Part shown: positions 1 through 12,718 of the stretch, in pieces | How positions within the stretch are numbered: the first letter of the stretch is position 1 | How the letters are laid out: every line of letters begins with the position of its first letter | Notes under the pieces: generated by a model | What the model was told of the DNA's origin: nothing | The model's input: only the letters and a program-made list of their open reading frames with translations | Database searches by the model: none | Position numbers and translations under genes: made by a program | Source: Rhizophagus sp. LPA8_4_AMF | Lineage: Eukaryota; Glomeromycota; Glomeromycetes; Glomerales; Glomeraceae | Direction of reading: 5' to 3' | Length of the DNA: 57,855 bases | Assembly (NCBI GenBank): GCA_021464525.1 | Contig: JADRCO010000075.1 | Coordinates: 1 to 57,855, forward strand

Positions 1-149
1 ATATTACATAGACGTAAATTTACGCAATATTATGCCCGTTTTAATTTGCTGATGGGGTGTTCATACATGTATCATATGACTTCCTGAAAATATTATATAT
101 AAAAATTTTTAATAAATATAATTTTAAAGGAATTATACAGTATGTGTAT

Positions 150-545
150 TTATGTTTGTTCTGCAAGTTTGCTTAAAGAGTCAAAGTTGGTTTTGAATGT
201 CAATTTTGATTTATTTAACAAATTCTATTTTTCTTCTATTTTTTGTTAAACTCCAATATTAAATGATCTGCATAGAAAATTTACTTTTTAGAAATCCATG
301 TTTGAACATCCTGTGTATAAATAGAAATTGTCAATTTATAATATATCAATATTATATTAAAAAAATAATATAATAGATGTTTTTTTGCTTGCTTTACGAG
401 TTTATTTAGAATAATAAAGGTAGTTTTGAATGTCATTTGTGATTTATTTGACAAAAACCATTTTTTTATAAAGTGATTGCTAAAGAAATTTCCTTTTTTG
501 AAGGCTATACAACCTTATATAACTAAATTTCAATTTTTTTGGATT
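150..545. repeat. Degenerate direct repeat, two copies
   Basis: Two stretches about 230 bases apart share the core 'gttttgaatgtca', then a t-rich gap, then 'gatttatttRacaaa', preceded by a similar tttgctt...aaagt segment. A weaker third echo may lie near 780-830. No coding frame is convincing here. It looks like an old duplicated non-coding repeat; the family is unknown. Confidence 0.35.
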
Positions 546-923
546 TGTATAATATTACATGATATAAATTGACCAATAAAAATATATCACATCAAGTTGC
601 TATAATTGCGAAAAAAAAAAATTTTAAATAGTTATATAGAAGAATTTTAAATATCTAATATATAAATTATTAATGAACTTTTAGCCAAATTATCAATTTT
701 TATTAATTTAAAAAATCATGGCTGATCGTTTGTACCATTTTCTCACAGGAAAGAAATAACAAAAACTACGGTAGTTTAACAACTCAAAGTTAGTTTGAAT
801 AATATTTTTAATCGTAAAAAATTGTTATTTTTATAAAAAACTTAATTTTTACAAAAAGAACAAAAGAAATAGGCTTATTTTTGGCCAAGTTACATATTAC
901 ACTCCTTTTTACTATACTCGCTT

Positions 924-2560
924 TTGTTCGAACAAGTTATAATGGGAAAAAGTAATTTTTTGATACAGTATACACATTTTGAAATACAGGAAAAGCTGTC
1001 ATATACTAGCACAAATATTATTTACTCGCAATATAAAGGAAACAGTTATGTTTTATTAGATGTTTCTTCACTCAAACAAAAGGTTAACAAACTCTTAGTT
1101 GTTACTAATAATAAAGGTTTAGTTGATAAATATAAGTCTGGTAACTCTGGTTATAATACTTTTTCAGATAACCCTAATTCCAATTTGAAATTTAAAGTCT
1201 CTAAATACTTAACTAGTGTATTTAGTGCTTTACCGATTAAGAAATATATTAGAGACCATTATTATTGTTAAATATGAAGACTTTTATTAGATAAAATTAT
1301 GTTGATTAAAAATTGACTTAACAAAAAAGATGATAATAATAGAGAAACAAAGACATACATTCGATCTAGTTATAAGTATACAACTTGGTATTTTGGTTTT
1401 TATATACCATGTATTTATTGTAAAACTTTATGTACTACAGTATTTTCTTACAATAGGACTTTTTATGGAAAATGCAAACTGATGATATTAGTAACACTTC
1501 AACTGCCTATTAAATTGTTTACAGAATCATCTTATACATGTAAGAAGCAAAAATTTATTACTAGTCAATGACAAAACTTTAAGTAAATTGCTGAAGTAGA
1601 AATAAAAAATCGTAATATGGTTGCTTCTAATGGTCAACAGTTTATTATGCAAAAACATAGAGGGGATACTACAAGACATCTTTGCTATAAGATTACAAGA
1701 AGTAACCCAAATTTTTTACAGCCTGATATCACAGTTAACAGTTAAAAAAATATAAAAGACGTTACAAACATCATTGGAAGAAATAGGAATAATTACGTGA
1801 TTATAACAAATAGATTGGTAATTCATTCTTAGATGATGAACTTAAATTGATAAAGATTTCAATGCATCAAATCATTCCTAATTATGATCGTAATAAATTA
1901 CTCAAAAAGATCAATAAAACAAAGAAGGCTAGTAAAACAGAATTAACTTTTCTATTTAATACGGCTAAAACTGAGGAAAAAATAGGTGTGATTGATAAAT
2001 TTTTATATCTACATCATGATGATTTAGATGATTTTTTGATTGAAGGAAAAGAAGGTGTCTTTGAATAGCTAGATGGTACCTTATTAGTCAAGTATTACAT
2101 AGTTATATTGATTACCATTACAACTTTAAACAAAGGTTAAAAATGCAACGACAATTGATTATCAATGATAGTGAAAATAATCTCACGTTAAGGAGATTAC
2201 AAAATATATATAAAGTTCATAAAGTTACACCACTTCCTAAATTATGGGTTCCTCCTACGATTGAAGAATATCATAGTAAATCATTAGTAAAGAAAGCACA
2301 TGTGTGACTCAAGAAAAATTATATAGATAAAAATAGAATATGTTTAACTTTAGAAGTAGCTACAAATTATGAAGAATTAGATATTTTAAAAGAGGCTATA
2401 GAAAAAGATCATAAATTTAGAGCAGATAAATTAAAAATGTGTTATAATAGAAGGAAAAAACAATTCGATCAAGAGTTAAATATTGGACGTAGTAGTAGTA
2501 GTGTTAGTGGTAGCAATAGTAATAGTTACAAGAGTAAAGGAAATGATAATATATAAATTG
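924..2560 (+). pseudogene. Degenerate coding remnant of unknown family
   Basis: Stretches of protein-like sequence run on the plus strand: about 115 residues from 924, about 73 residues from 1847, and a charged segment from about 2140 to 2556 ending in a Ser/Asn-rich tail (RSSSSVSGSNSNS, then SKGNDNI). They are separated by several interruptions and no splice sites rejoin them obviously. I do not recognise the family. Its surroundings are repeat-like, so an old mobile-element remnant is more likely than a host gene. No active gene is claimed. Confidence 0.35.
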
Positions 2561-3298
2561 GTAATGTTACCGATTTGCTCAATTTGGGCTAAGTCTTCAA
2601 CATTTCATACCAAATAGAATTTACGTATAGCATATGTATGCGAATGCATATAAAAGAACAATTTATAGCATTAAAATATTAGTTTTTGATGCTCTTTTGA
2701 CAGGATACCATCTAGTGGTATCCAGTTAACTCAGCCTCTTAGAAGGGGGTAGTGATCTTACATAACTTTCATTAATTATTTCATTTTGTTTTGTATATCA
2801 GTATGTTGTAATTATTGATTTTATGTAAGTGATCAAGATTGCACCACTATATAAAATAATAATAAAAAAAAAAAAAAAATTAATTTAAAAAATCATTTTT
2901 TGCAAATGTCTTTTAAATATCCAGTAGTTCAATTTCAATAAACTTTTTTATAAATTGTAAAGTTCAATGGAAACTATAAAATAAATAAACTAATAGTAAT
3001 ATTTTAATTAAACTTTAATTATTAATTCACAAAACTTTAGTTTTGCTATCAAATATATATATATATATATAAAATATGTATATACATTTAAAACTTATTT
3101 AGTTCACTTTTTCTAAACTTGATTCAATTTAAATCTCATATAGCTTATAATATATAATATAATAATCCACTTTAATTGTTAATTAAGTATAAACTTTATT
3201 ATGCATTTAATCAGAAAATGGCATAAATCCAATAAATAAATAAAAACCTTTATTCTTATTATACAAAGGGATATAAATTAATAATGTAATACTTTAAA
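2561..3298. other. Intergenic; hairpin and poly(A) tract
   Basis: No gene is seen. A short hairpin (ggatacca-tctag-tggtatcc) lies near 2702-2722, followed by a purine run 'agaagggggtag' and, at about 2864-2879, a pure A run. A purine run and a terminal A tract could mark an old retroelement end, but no second copy is present to prove it. The stretch after 2900 is simple AT-rich DNA with a (TA)n run at about 3055-3070, next to the 3' end of the VPS18 gene. Confidence 0.4.
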
Positions 3299-6200
3299 TC
3301 ATATTTCCCATGATTTCAATAAATCATTTTCATCATCGTTTATAAATGGCTGTTCAATAGTTTTGATCATCATATCCCCGCAAAGTATACATTCTGATGC
3401 AACTAAATCATCAAGCTCATCCTGAGAAGAAAAAAATATTTTAATTAGAAAAATTAATAATTTAATAATTTATAAGTACGATTCAACAAATTACCTTTAA
3501 TTGATCAATTTTTGGAACAAAAACAGCAACATCATCTTCATTATATGTGGCAGCTGCTGGATCAGGTGGATGATTAACATTATTCATTTCCTTTGATATT
3601 TTTTGTTGTAAATCCGAAAGATGAAGTAATTGCCCCATACTAAGATAATTAGTCACCTAATAATGATAATTGTCAAATTAGAGTATTTTACATATCAATA
3701 CTGAGTTTAATTAAATAAAAATTAGCTTACTCGACTGATCATACAATCAGCATGAAAAGCATGTTGACAAGGGAAAATATAAAATGGTCTTGTTAATAAT
3801 GGTAAATCGCATATTGAACACCTTTCCCCTGTTGTTACGACTGCAAACCTGCATCATTTTGAAAAATTAGAATTAAATAATAACTATATTGGATTAAGTA
3901 TAAGTTGATTCGGTATTTACCGGCATCTTAACTCTCGTATATCAAGCCGAATGCTCTCAGCACTTTTGGTTGCCTCATCCATTTCTGTTTTTAATTCTTC
4001 GATATTCAAATTATATTCCTCAAGAGCCGCACAGATCTCATCCTATAATAGGATAACTAATTAATTGATAATTTATTAATTAGTTGCGAATATCATAAGG
4101 AATTACCTTGAAATCATCTATAAGAACAAAATCAGGGAAGAATGGTAAAATATCTTCAATTTTAAGCAAGTCGCAATGCTGGAGATAATCCATGGCTCTA
4201 AATATATTTAATTACAATATTAAAACGAATTATTTATTATAGTTACAGCCATTTTAATTTTTATATGAAAATTACGTTTTTATTTCTTGTTTCTTTTCAA
4301 CTACATGACGCGCAATTTTCAGCCAAAGTTTCTTACGTAACGCGTCATCATCCTCTGGTTTGTCGGCATTAATTCTTGCAAGTTCCAGGTCATCATGCTA
4401 ATAAATGTATAGATATTTAATATAATCACCTATAATAAATCAATACGCAAAAATTTACCTTCAATGCCAAATCAACAGCCTCTTCATAAAGCCCCATGTT
4501 GCTATATATATGTACACAACTTTGCGTTCTTCTATTTTGGCTACAAAGTCGAAGCGCATAATCCAAATTATAGTATGGTTCTCGTCCCTACAAAGAATAT
4601 ACTTAAAACCATGACACTTAGGGAGTGTGTATAAAACAAGAAAATAGACATACTTCTGATGCCAAAAATTGGAGTAAAGCAGACTCATCATTTGTAGATT
4701 GTGTCGCATACAATGTGAGAAGAAAATTGTGAATAGCTGGATCTGTATTTTTTTGTTGTTGCACTACATACTGTAAATATCTTATTGCTTGATTCTGTAA
4801 TTATAATAAATTTAAATTTACTTAATTTTTCTCAATTATAAATATAATGAATGAATATTTTAACATACTTGTGTAGTGTTTTCTGGAGCTTTTGAATGAT
4901 CATACTTTAATAAGGCAGGCATCAAGTTTCTTGGATTGAGGTTCGATTGTCGCATCCAAACCACAACAGTTTCACTAGGTGCATTTTCCATCAACACAAG
5001 AGCAAATTTATAGAATGTATCAACAGAAGCCTAAAATTCAATAGATTAGGAAGGAATTGTAAAAAAATGTAAAGGAAATTTGTTTTTTTTTCCTAAATAA
5101 AAATATCAATATACCTGTTTACTAAGAACATCCAGTGCTTGTTTATAATTTCCTTCTTGAATCCAATGTGATATTACTTTCTCGTAGTCACCTATCAATG
5201 ATGCGTAGCATAATAATTCATCTGTGCGCCCATGGCTGGAAATTAAATTATACGTTGTCTTCTTATCCAAATCGGTCTAAGTTATTCCGAAAAAGATAAA
5301 GTTATAATCATATCAAATGTATTAGCTGTTATAGACGCGATCAATTTATTTATTACCTTGTATTGTTCAAGAAATCCCTTGAATTCATCTTCTAAGTCTT
5401 TTTGCTCTGCTTTAAAATTGTCAATATCATCAGAGCCAGCACTTGATGCTGCCAGATCTTCCAATGTATTAATTTTGCTTAGATATATTTCAACTAGCCA
5501 AGTAGCAATCATAGTCTTTTGAGTTTTATCCTAGAAAATTAAAAAGAGATTAATTTGGATCTTGCAATTTCACGTGTAATTGTAATTTACCTGTCTTCGA
5601 AGTTTATCAAGTTTGTTCAATAAATATTTTTTTAAAGCATCTCTCTCGTCTCGCTCAACAAATTTAAGTGCAACTTCCTCAAAAGGCACGGTCGATTCTG
5701 CATAATATGAAGCTGATAATAGATAACGTTTTTGTGAAAAATAATGTTCGGCTTGAGTTGTAAGAACCTTATCACGTTGTGCTGGATTCTAGAAGAATTG
5801 AATAATTAAATTTTAGACTCGAAAATGATTTATGCACAATCATCACAATCATCTAAAATTACATTTGTCAACCTACTTTGCAGTATTGCAATGCCGTATC
5901 AAACTGTTGTTTTTCCAAATATAACTTCCATACATCTCGATCTTCCTTGGAAACAATAAGTTCGAATATAGAAGAATCGGTATAAATCCAAAACGTGTTT
6001 TTTACATTATCCACAGTCATAATTCGAACTTCTTCCCCTGTTTTCTATCAAAATAAATAAATAAATAAATAGATAGATAAAATACAATTCTTAATCGAGG
6101 ATGTTTAATCAAAAATTTTTTCTAATGTACTCACAAGTGGAATAACATCATCAAAAACGACTTGATCATTGAGTTGACATATTGCTTTTACACGTTCTTT

Positions 6201-7866
6201 ATATAACAAAATAAAGTGGAACTCGGTAAGAGCAATTGATAAGGGCACTTCGGCTACCTCATTATTTGTTGTAGAAGGATATCTAACAAATACATTTTTT
6301 CGTTTTTTTTTAAAATAAAAATAATAATAATAATAAAGTGATTAAATAAATAAACGAATACATACGGAAGTAGTTTTGCGCTATCGATGACACTATCGCC
6401 AATATCTTGCGAACCAAATACAAGACTTCCGTGATAGATACCTGGGCCTGTTAGCCACGAAGAAATAATTCATGGTTCGTTAAAATGCTGAATTAATATT
6501 ATGTAATTTGACATTTTGACTGACCTGTTAACCAAGCAAAATTTTTGGCTGCTCCTTGATAATGTAAATCTTGATATTGATATTGAGAGTAAAACTGTAA
6601 TTCACTGTAAGTAAGATCTCCAGGAAGCTCCTGAAAAACTGATAAAATAAAATAAATGATTTGATGTTAATGAAGATTATCTTAAACGAAAAGAATAGTG
6701 CATTTTTACCTGGATTTATTGCATAGCTAGCAAATAAGTTCTCAAACATCGAAGCTACCTCATCGTCTTTTGATGGAGTTGCATTTCCTATAAATTGGTA
6801 TAATCTAGTTGGCGTTGCAGCCACTATTAAATATTTTCGTGTTGTTGCAGGAAATTGTTCGATGCGAAGGCCGGTAATAGGAACATTCCGATTTAATGAA
6901 TAAACCTAAAAAATTTTTACGCAAAACATAAATAATTTATAGAAATTATCCTAGGATAATATGCATAAATATATTTATAAAACCTGTTTGCAAAATTTCT
7001 CTTCTTTTTTAAAAAATTCATCCGTTGGCTCAATCTCAGCTTCAAATATCATCCCATTACGGCTGCCAATAAGAATTTTCTTTGTAGAAGTATCCGATGA
7101 AGATCCGTTAAATCTGTTCCACCCAACAGACTCAATTATTATGCCCTTATTATCAACAAAAAAAAAGCGAATTAGAAATTTTCGTCGAAATTTATAAGTA
7201 AATTTATTAAATCAAGATATTAATGTAGCGTAGCTTTGAAGTACTGTACATTATGCTTAAGATATGATACCTACCTTAAATTTAGATAGAGCTTTAGCCT
7301 TTTTCCACTTTTCAAATAAATAAAAATTTTCTCCTTGTTCCGTTGTTATGAGTAAATGTCGACCGGTTGGGTCAAAGAATATTTTATAAATCTTCACTTC
7401 CGATTTTCGTGGGATTTCAATATCTGACGGACATCATACAATTAAAGTATAAGCAAAATGACTTATTAAGGTCAAAAATAATTTCCTGCCATATACCTTC
7501 TACATCATGAGCTTGTTGCAAATCAATTCTCAATATATGATTCGTTTCCAACGCCATTACAAGAATTTCATTGGATACCGACATTGCTACTAAAGAAGCA
7601 GGAAATTGAAATTGAACAAGATCAAGAGAAAATATCTCTGAGTCGTCCTTAGCTAAACCAGTACTAACAAACCCTGTTTCTAACTAAACAAATTTATGAA
7701 TGAGTATGTGCAAATTTCTATGATTGTACATATTATAAATAAAAATATTTACCATAACTGGATCAGCTTGCTCAAAGCCCTCCGTATCCAAGAAACTACT
7801 ATTATTGCCAGTATATGATTGTAATGCATCGTTGGAATTTTCAATAAAATCGTCAATTAGAGACAT
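3299..7866 (-). CDS. VPS18: Vacuolar protein sorting protein 18 (Pep3/VPS18)
   Basis: This is the core subunit of the HOPS and CORVET tethering complexes, which drive fusion at late endosomes and the vacuole. The ATG is at 7864-7866 (MSLIDDFIENSNDA) and the stop at 3299-3301 after KSWEI. Roughly 20 short introns (about 60-110 nt) with gt-ag borders split the reading frame. The N-terminal part (about 5.9-7.9 kb) reads as the Pep3/Vps18 beta-propeller. The middle is helical clathrin-heavy-chain-like repeat. The C-terminus carries the RING-like zinc finger typical of VPS18: CSICDLPLLTRPFYIFPC, then QHAFHADC (about 3734-3835), then a closing CILC pair near 3390. Divergent from the UQCC2-like gene, with 134 bp between start codons. 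Family assignment is confident; individual exon borders were read by eye. Confidence 0.9.
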
Positions 7867-8000
7867 TATAAAATCCTGATTTTGATAAAATCGAGTTGAT
7901 TGATAGTTTTATTTTTTCACGTGTGATCGATATGATGATGATCAATCAACACTTGTCGATCACAGTCGATCAATTCGTCTTTTTCCTCGAAATTATCTAT
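7867..8000. promoter_or_regulatory. Divergent promoter VPS18 / UQCC2-like
   Basis: Only 134 bp separate the two start codons, so both promoters must lie in or overlap this stretch. It contains a run of gatc/gatga motifs (cgatatgatgatgatcaatc, then gatcacagtcgatcaa). Whether they bind a factor is unknown. Confidence 0.5.
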
Positions 8001-8481
8001 ATGCCAACTTCATCGAAAGCAGAAATTTTATCACTTTATCGTGGTTTTCTTCGTATTATTGAGAATTGGCCAAATGATTATTTACGACCGAACCGGAATT
8101 TAAAACATGTATTATATTTACGTGTCACAGAAGGGTTTAGGCAAAACATGGTTGTAAAATCTCCACATAAATATAATAGTTTGGTTTCAAACGCTGAAAA
8201 AGAATTGAATGCTTTAAGAGTATTGGAAGAAAATGAATTTAAGGAGAAAGTAAGTTTTGATTAAGTTATTTCTCTTTTTTTAAAAAAAGATAAAACTTTA
8301 ATTTTTTATATTTTAGTATCCTCTTTCGGATAAAATGTATAGGCCGGCAGCAAATCCTAGATATTATTTTGGACTTCTTGCAGAATTAGATAAAGCTGCT
8401 AAACAAAAACAAATAGATGATTCAACGCCACCTTCATGGTGGAGAAGACTTTTCGGTTTGGGTCATTATAAAGAGCTTTAA
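8001..8481 (+). CDS. UQCC2-like mitochondrial complex III assembly factor
   Basis: Two exons, 8001-8249 and 8317-8481, joined in phase by a gtaagt...ttttag intron, give 137 residues. I chose the ATG at 8001 (MPTSSKAEILSLYRGF); the open frame extends upstream but without an ATG that gives a family-like start. The N-terminal half follows the UQCC2/mitochondrial nucleoid factor 1 pattern: YRxFLxxxENWPxD, then LxxxLRxRVxExFR. That family partners UQCC1/Cbp3 in cytochrome b translation and complex III assembly in the mitochondrial matrix; the corresponding yeast role is held by Cbp6. The C-terminus (PSWWRRLFGLGHYKEL) is basic and tryptophan-rich. Convergent with the mS34-like gene, 82 bp apart. 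The family call is by pattern recognition and moderately sure. Confidence 0.65.
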
Positions 8482-8563
8482 CATAAACTTTTTAGATACT
8501 GAGAATGAACATTATAAAAAATTTTGTAATTTAATTTGGATAAAATGAAAAACAAAATAATAA

Positions 8564-9101
8564 TTATGAATTATCATTAAGGTTAATTCTTTTTTTCATA
8601 ATTGGCCATCTATGCCAATTCCATTTCAGTGTTCCACTAATTCGCATTGGCTCACCTTCGTATAATGTTTTACCTAAGAAAAGAAAATTATTTTAAAATT
8701 TTCTTTGTCTAATTTAAATAATTCTAGTCTCACCTTTCCAAACCTTAATACCAAATACTTTTCCATGATTTATATCCTACACAAAGAGCATAACATGTTT
8801 TAGAAATTATATTAAAAAATTGAATTAAAATCCATCTCACCTTTAATTTTGGTGCAATTTTTGTTATTTCATAATAGCTTCCAAGAATTCCTTTCTTGGG
8901 CCAATGATCTGGTGCCTAAAATTCCGCATATTTTAATAAATTTCAATTTAGTATTTATATTTTATTTAACTTTACCACTTTTAGTCCAACACCATAATTT
9001 GGAAAGACGTTTAATAATTCAAATAAATTTTTAGGTTTATTTGAATCTCTTATAATTGGATAGCCAGATTTTTTTAATAGTTCTTTTGCTATACTTGTCA
9101 T
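8564..9101 (-). CDS. Mitochondrial small-subunit ribosomal protein, mS34-like
   Basis: Four short exons begin at the ATG 9099-9101 (MTSIAKELLKKSGYP) and end at TGA 8567-8569 or the adjoining TAA at 8564-8566; the in-frame reading ends ...INLNDNS then TAA. Key segments are LFELLNVFPNYGVGLKV, then HWPKKGILGSYYEITKIAPK, then DINHGKVFGIKVWKGK, then KWNWHRWPIM. The order 'L-x-x-L-P-x-YGVG ... W..YW.ITKV.P......DHGK.WG...F.GK ... .W..VP' is that of mitochondrial ribosomal protein S34. The product would sit in the mitochondrial small subunit. The small size and basic charge fit. Other short basic mitoribosomal proteins cannot be excluded without a profile search. Confidence 0.6.
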
Positions 9102-9866
9102 TTTCAAACTTTGAAAATCTAAATTACACTGTTAATTCATCCGATCATCCTATAAATGAATTTTATTAGAAAATTTCTCATTAGCCAATAATTTTCTGTA
9201 TAATCTAGTTGTTCTGATCTTATAATAATGTAAAATACTGCTTATTTTTTTCATAGGTTTCGTGTAGTATATACAGTTTATTTATTTAAACATTCCTTGT
9301 TTTAGAAGATTTTTTAAATTTTTTTTATATACTTTTAAAGAACGCATCTACAGGTTTCGTGTCATGTACAAAATATGTTATAAAATTAATTAGAATAAAG
9401 CTATTGATTTTAATCAAAATGATGTATGTTTGAGAGTATTAAATGAGGTTAGATATACAATTGTTCCTATGGAATATTCTGTGTAATTTTAGATATAATA
9501 CAACCGATCTGTTTTTTTTATTAGCAATAGATACTTAATAAATGTAAGATAAAAAAGATAAAATATTTCAAATCAAGAAATAAATAAATAAAAGAATGAA
9601 AAGTAATTAAATAAATAAAATTTATTATGTTTATCTAAAGTTTAAATTTTGAAAAGTAATTATTTCTTTCGGATACATGATTATCATAGTGAAAAATTTC
9701 CTTTGACACTCACAATTAAACTATTGGACTAAAAGAACTTTTTTGAAATTGAGGAAAACGAGAATGTTTACTATATTTTTATTATTATCTAGAACATTAA
9801 AATCATAAAAACTATGGAGTAGTATACATTTATTTCGCATATTCTTGTGCGGTGTGGATTACTAGA
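9102..9866. other. Intergenic, AT-rich
   Basis: About 765 bases without a convincing gene. The phrase 'caggtttcgtgt' or 'aggtttcgtgt' occurs twice about 95 bases apart (near 9256 and 9350). The left part is upstream of the mS34-like gene and the right part is the 3' flank of TFB2. Confidence 0.6.
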
Positions 9867-12718
9867 CTAACGTACAGAAGGGCTACCATTATTAGGGGTA
9901 CCAATACCACTACCAGCTTCACCACCACCATTAGTTTTTCTTTGGGCAATTTTCTTCTTTATATAATTTCTAACGTGTTCATGTCCTTCCTCTGTTACAC
10001 TAAACATCCGCTTCTTTGCATTAGACCAAATTACAAATCCTAAATTTGTTGCATGTCTTAGTACCATCTCATAATCTCCTTGATTTCGAAATTCTTTATA
10101 TAAGTGACCTTGAATAGAGAGAAATGTTAAAAGAATAATCAAAAATTTTTTATTTATAAATAAATTAGACTCACATTCGGTTGCCACCAATCGGTTACGT
10201 TCCATTTCCCATAATCGAATTTGATCTACAACTGTTGGTGGTAATAAAGGAGTTTGTTTCTTCATTTGAGGATGTGCGTGGCTTGTTAAGTATGAAATGA
10301 TCTAATAAGAAAAAACAATTAAATATATACCATCTTCAGAATAAAAGTGAAAAACGAATTTTTCTGCACCTGATTAGCAGTGATACCATGCTTTAACGCT
10401 TTTCTAACACTATCACGTGTAATCAAGGCATAAACCATATTTGCAAATCTGGTTTGAAGTTCACAAAATAATCTCAATACTGAAATCTGTAATTTTGATT
10501 CTATAAAAAAATAATTCTAAGCTTTGTTAAACAAATACATTATTCATGAAAGTTCTAAACCTTATTTAATCTTTCTTTAATTTACCTGTATACGCGTAAA
10601 GTTTATAATTAGTTTCAACTATAATAAATCCTTGTTCAGTAGCTCCATCATCACCGGTTGTCGTACTTGTACTAGATGATACAGCTGACGATACTACAGC
10701 TGAATTGCCAGATGTTAATGTAGTTGCAAGTCTAGTTGGATAATACCTTGATGATCCTTTCTAAATTATCATTAAAGAGTAATAAAATTAAGATAAAAGG
10801 AACACGTATGTAAGATGAAAAGTTACGATCATATAACCTATACCTTCCTGCGGTATGCCAGACCAAAATTAGCCAAATCATCAAGTAATTGTTTTTGAGT
10901 TGGAGTTAACGCTTCAACTGAATAATCCTAAATAACATAAAACATAAAATAAAAATCGTTCCGAAGGAACAGAATAAAGGGAATATCATGAATTATTCCT
11001 TCTTGATGATGATGATCCTTTTGGCAGTGAATTGATGTGCATAAATGATTACATGCTTACCATTCCTAGTTCTAGACTTCCCAACATGAAAAAAAAATTT
11101 AATACTTCAACTACATTCATGTGTAATAACTAAATGAAAATACAATTAATATTTCAATTTCAAAATTCTTTAAGAAATATAATTTATCATACCTCATCAG
11201 CAATATCTAAATATTGAATTAAAAACGCCCATACTTGAGTATTAACATCTTGTAATAAAAATTGAAATCCTTTATTCGTAATCATAAGTTGTTTATCTTT
11301 CCTATCAAAAAAATTCAATCGTTAATTTGAAATAAACCTTTAGATAAAAAGATATTTTTTTTTTTATTATTGTTTTACCCTTCTTTCATTAATTTAGCTC
11401 TAGTAACAACTTTAAGTACAGCTGCACTAGGTTGTCTTGTACTTTCAGTCCCAACCATAAAATGTAAAATTTCTTCCCATTGTTTCATTGCGTGTCTATC
11501 CAAGAATGCTATGTCCGGTTTATCTTTTGCAGGTCTATCACATGATACTCCAAAACTCTGGTGGTCTCCCCTTAATTTTTTTAAAAAAAATAATTGTTTA
11601 AAATAATTATTTAAAAAATAATATGTGATGTTATTATTTACCCTCCTGTTAAACAATCTTGAAAACGTTCTCGGAATGAACTATTTATTTGTATATATCC
11701 AGAGCTATCTGTTGTCATTATACTTAATTTTGATAATTTATCCAGCGCTTCGTGAAATTTACTTTTTTGTATAAAAATAAGATTAACAATACTATAAATA
11801 ATATAAAAAAAAAAATTATTCTTAATGCATACGTTAAAGCTTCCTCTTCGGTTTTCACCCATAATCTTAAATCCGATTGTGTCAAATTAACAGGACTAAT
11901 CGGTTGTGTGAATAATAATGACATTACAAGCTGTCTTGCCAATGGTGGTAAAAGTCTTTTTTAATTAATAAAATTATTAAAGAAATAAATTCCGGTAAAT
12001 TGTAGAATAGAATTTGATATGAATGATTTGAAATATATAAACAAATAATAAAGTTGATATGTGAGAATAAAATATTTTATTATTTTTTATTAAAGGTACA
12101 ATTTTTTATTCAATCAAATTCCAAATCGAATATTATTGGGCAGAGGAGTGATGGAAAAAAAAAGAAAAAAAAAAAGAAATCAAGTCAGCAAGAAAAAACT
12201 AAAGTTGACTTATGAAAGTAAATAAAATAAATAAAATACATCCCCCCACTCTCAACTTGTTCAAAGCTCAATAAATTAATATTCCCTCCAAGAATAAATA
12301 ATTCTCATAAAACACGAAATAAAAAAAGTTAACAACAAGGTTCTAAAATGTATTAATCAACAGTTCACGCAGTGAGGATTAACGGAAATTTAAACATTAT
12401 TATCGTTGTTGAGGTGCAAATCAGTCCAAACCACCCTAAAATCTCTTTCTTTTTCTAATTAATACAACACAACAACAACGATAATAAACTTCACGCATCT
12501 ATTAAATCGTAAACTAAATTTTCTTTCAGAAATACCTAAACCTTTATAGTACTACACTATTCACCGCAAAACTGATCAAAATTCAAAAAAATAAAACCAG
12601 ACCTGAAGATAGCCAAACAAGTAGCCGGTTCTTTATAAAGTTGGTCAAGTGTAGGTTTAGGTAAAGCTTCAAGACATTCATAGATATTTGTTTTAAAATG
12701 TGTTACCGCTGTTGGCAT
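9867..12718 (-). CDS. TFB2: General transcription/DNA-repair factor TFIIH subunit p52 (Tfb2)
   Basis: p52/Tfb2 is a core TFIIH subunit that anchors and stimulates the XPB helicase in transcription initiation and nucleotide-excision repair. The start is ATG 12716-12718 ([20 protein letters not shown], then [16 protein letters not shown]), a strongly conserved p52 N-terminus. The second exon reads [19 protein letters not shown]. The C-terminal exon contains the Tfb2_C region that pairs with Tfb5: [18 protein letters not shown], then [20 protein letters not shown], then a Gly/Ser tail ending SPSVR and TAG at 9867-9869. About ten introns; the first is 647 nt (11956-12602), much longer than the 50-110 nt typical here. 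The gene is tandem with mS34-like and the ArfGAP on the minus strand. Confidence 0.92.

Noticed and set aside
2561-2880. Retroelement end suggested by a purine run and poly(A)
   Set aside because: No second copy or duplication in the window, so it is kept only as a note in the intergenic entry.
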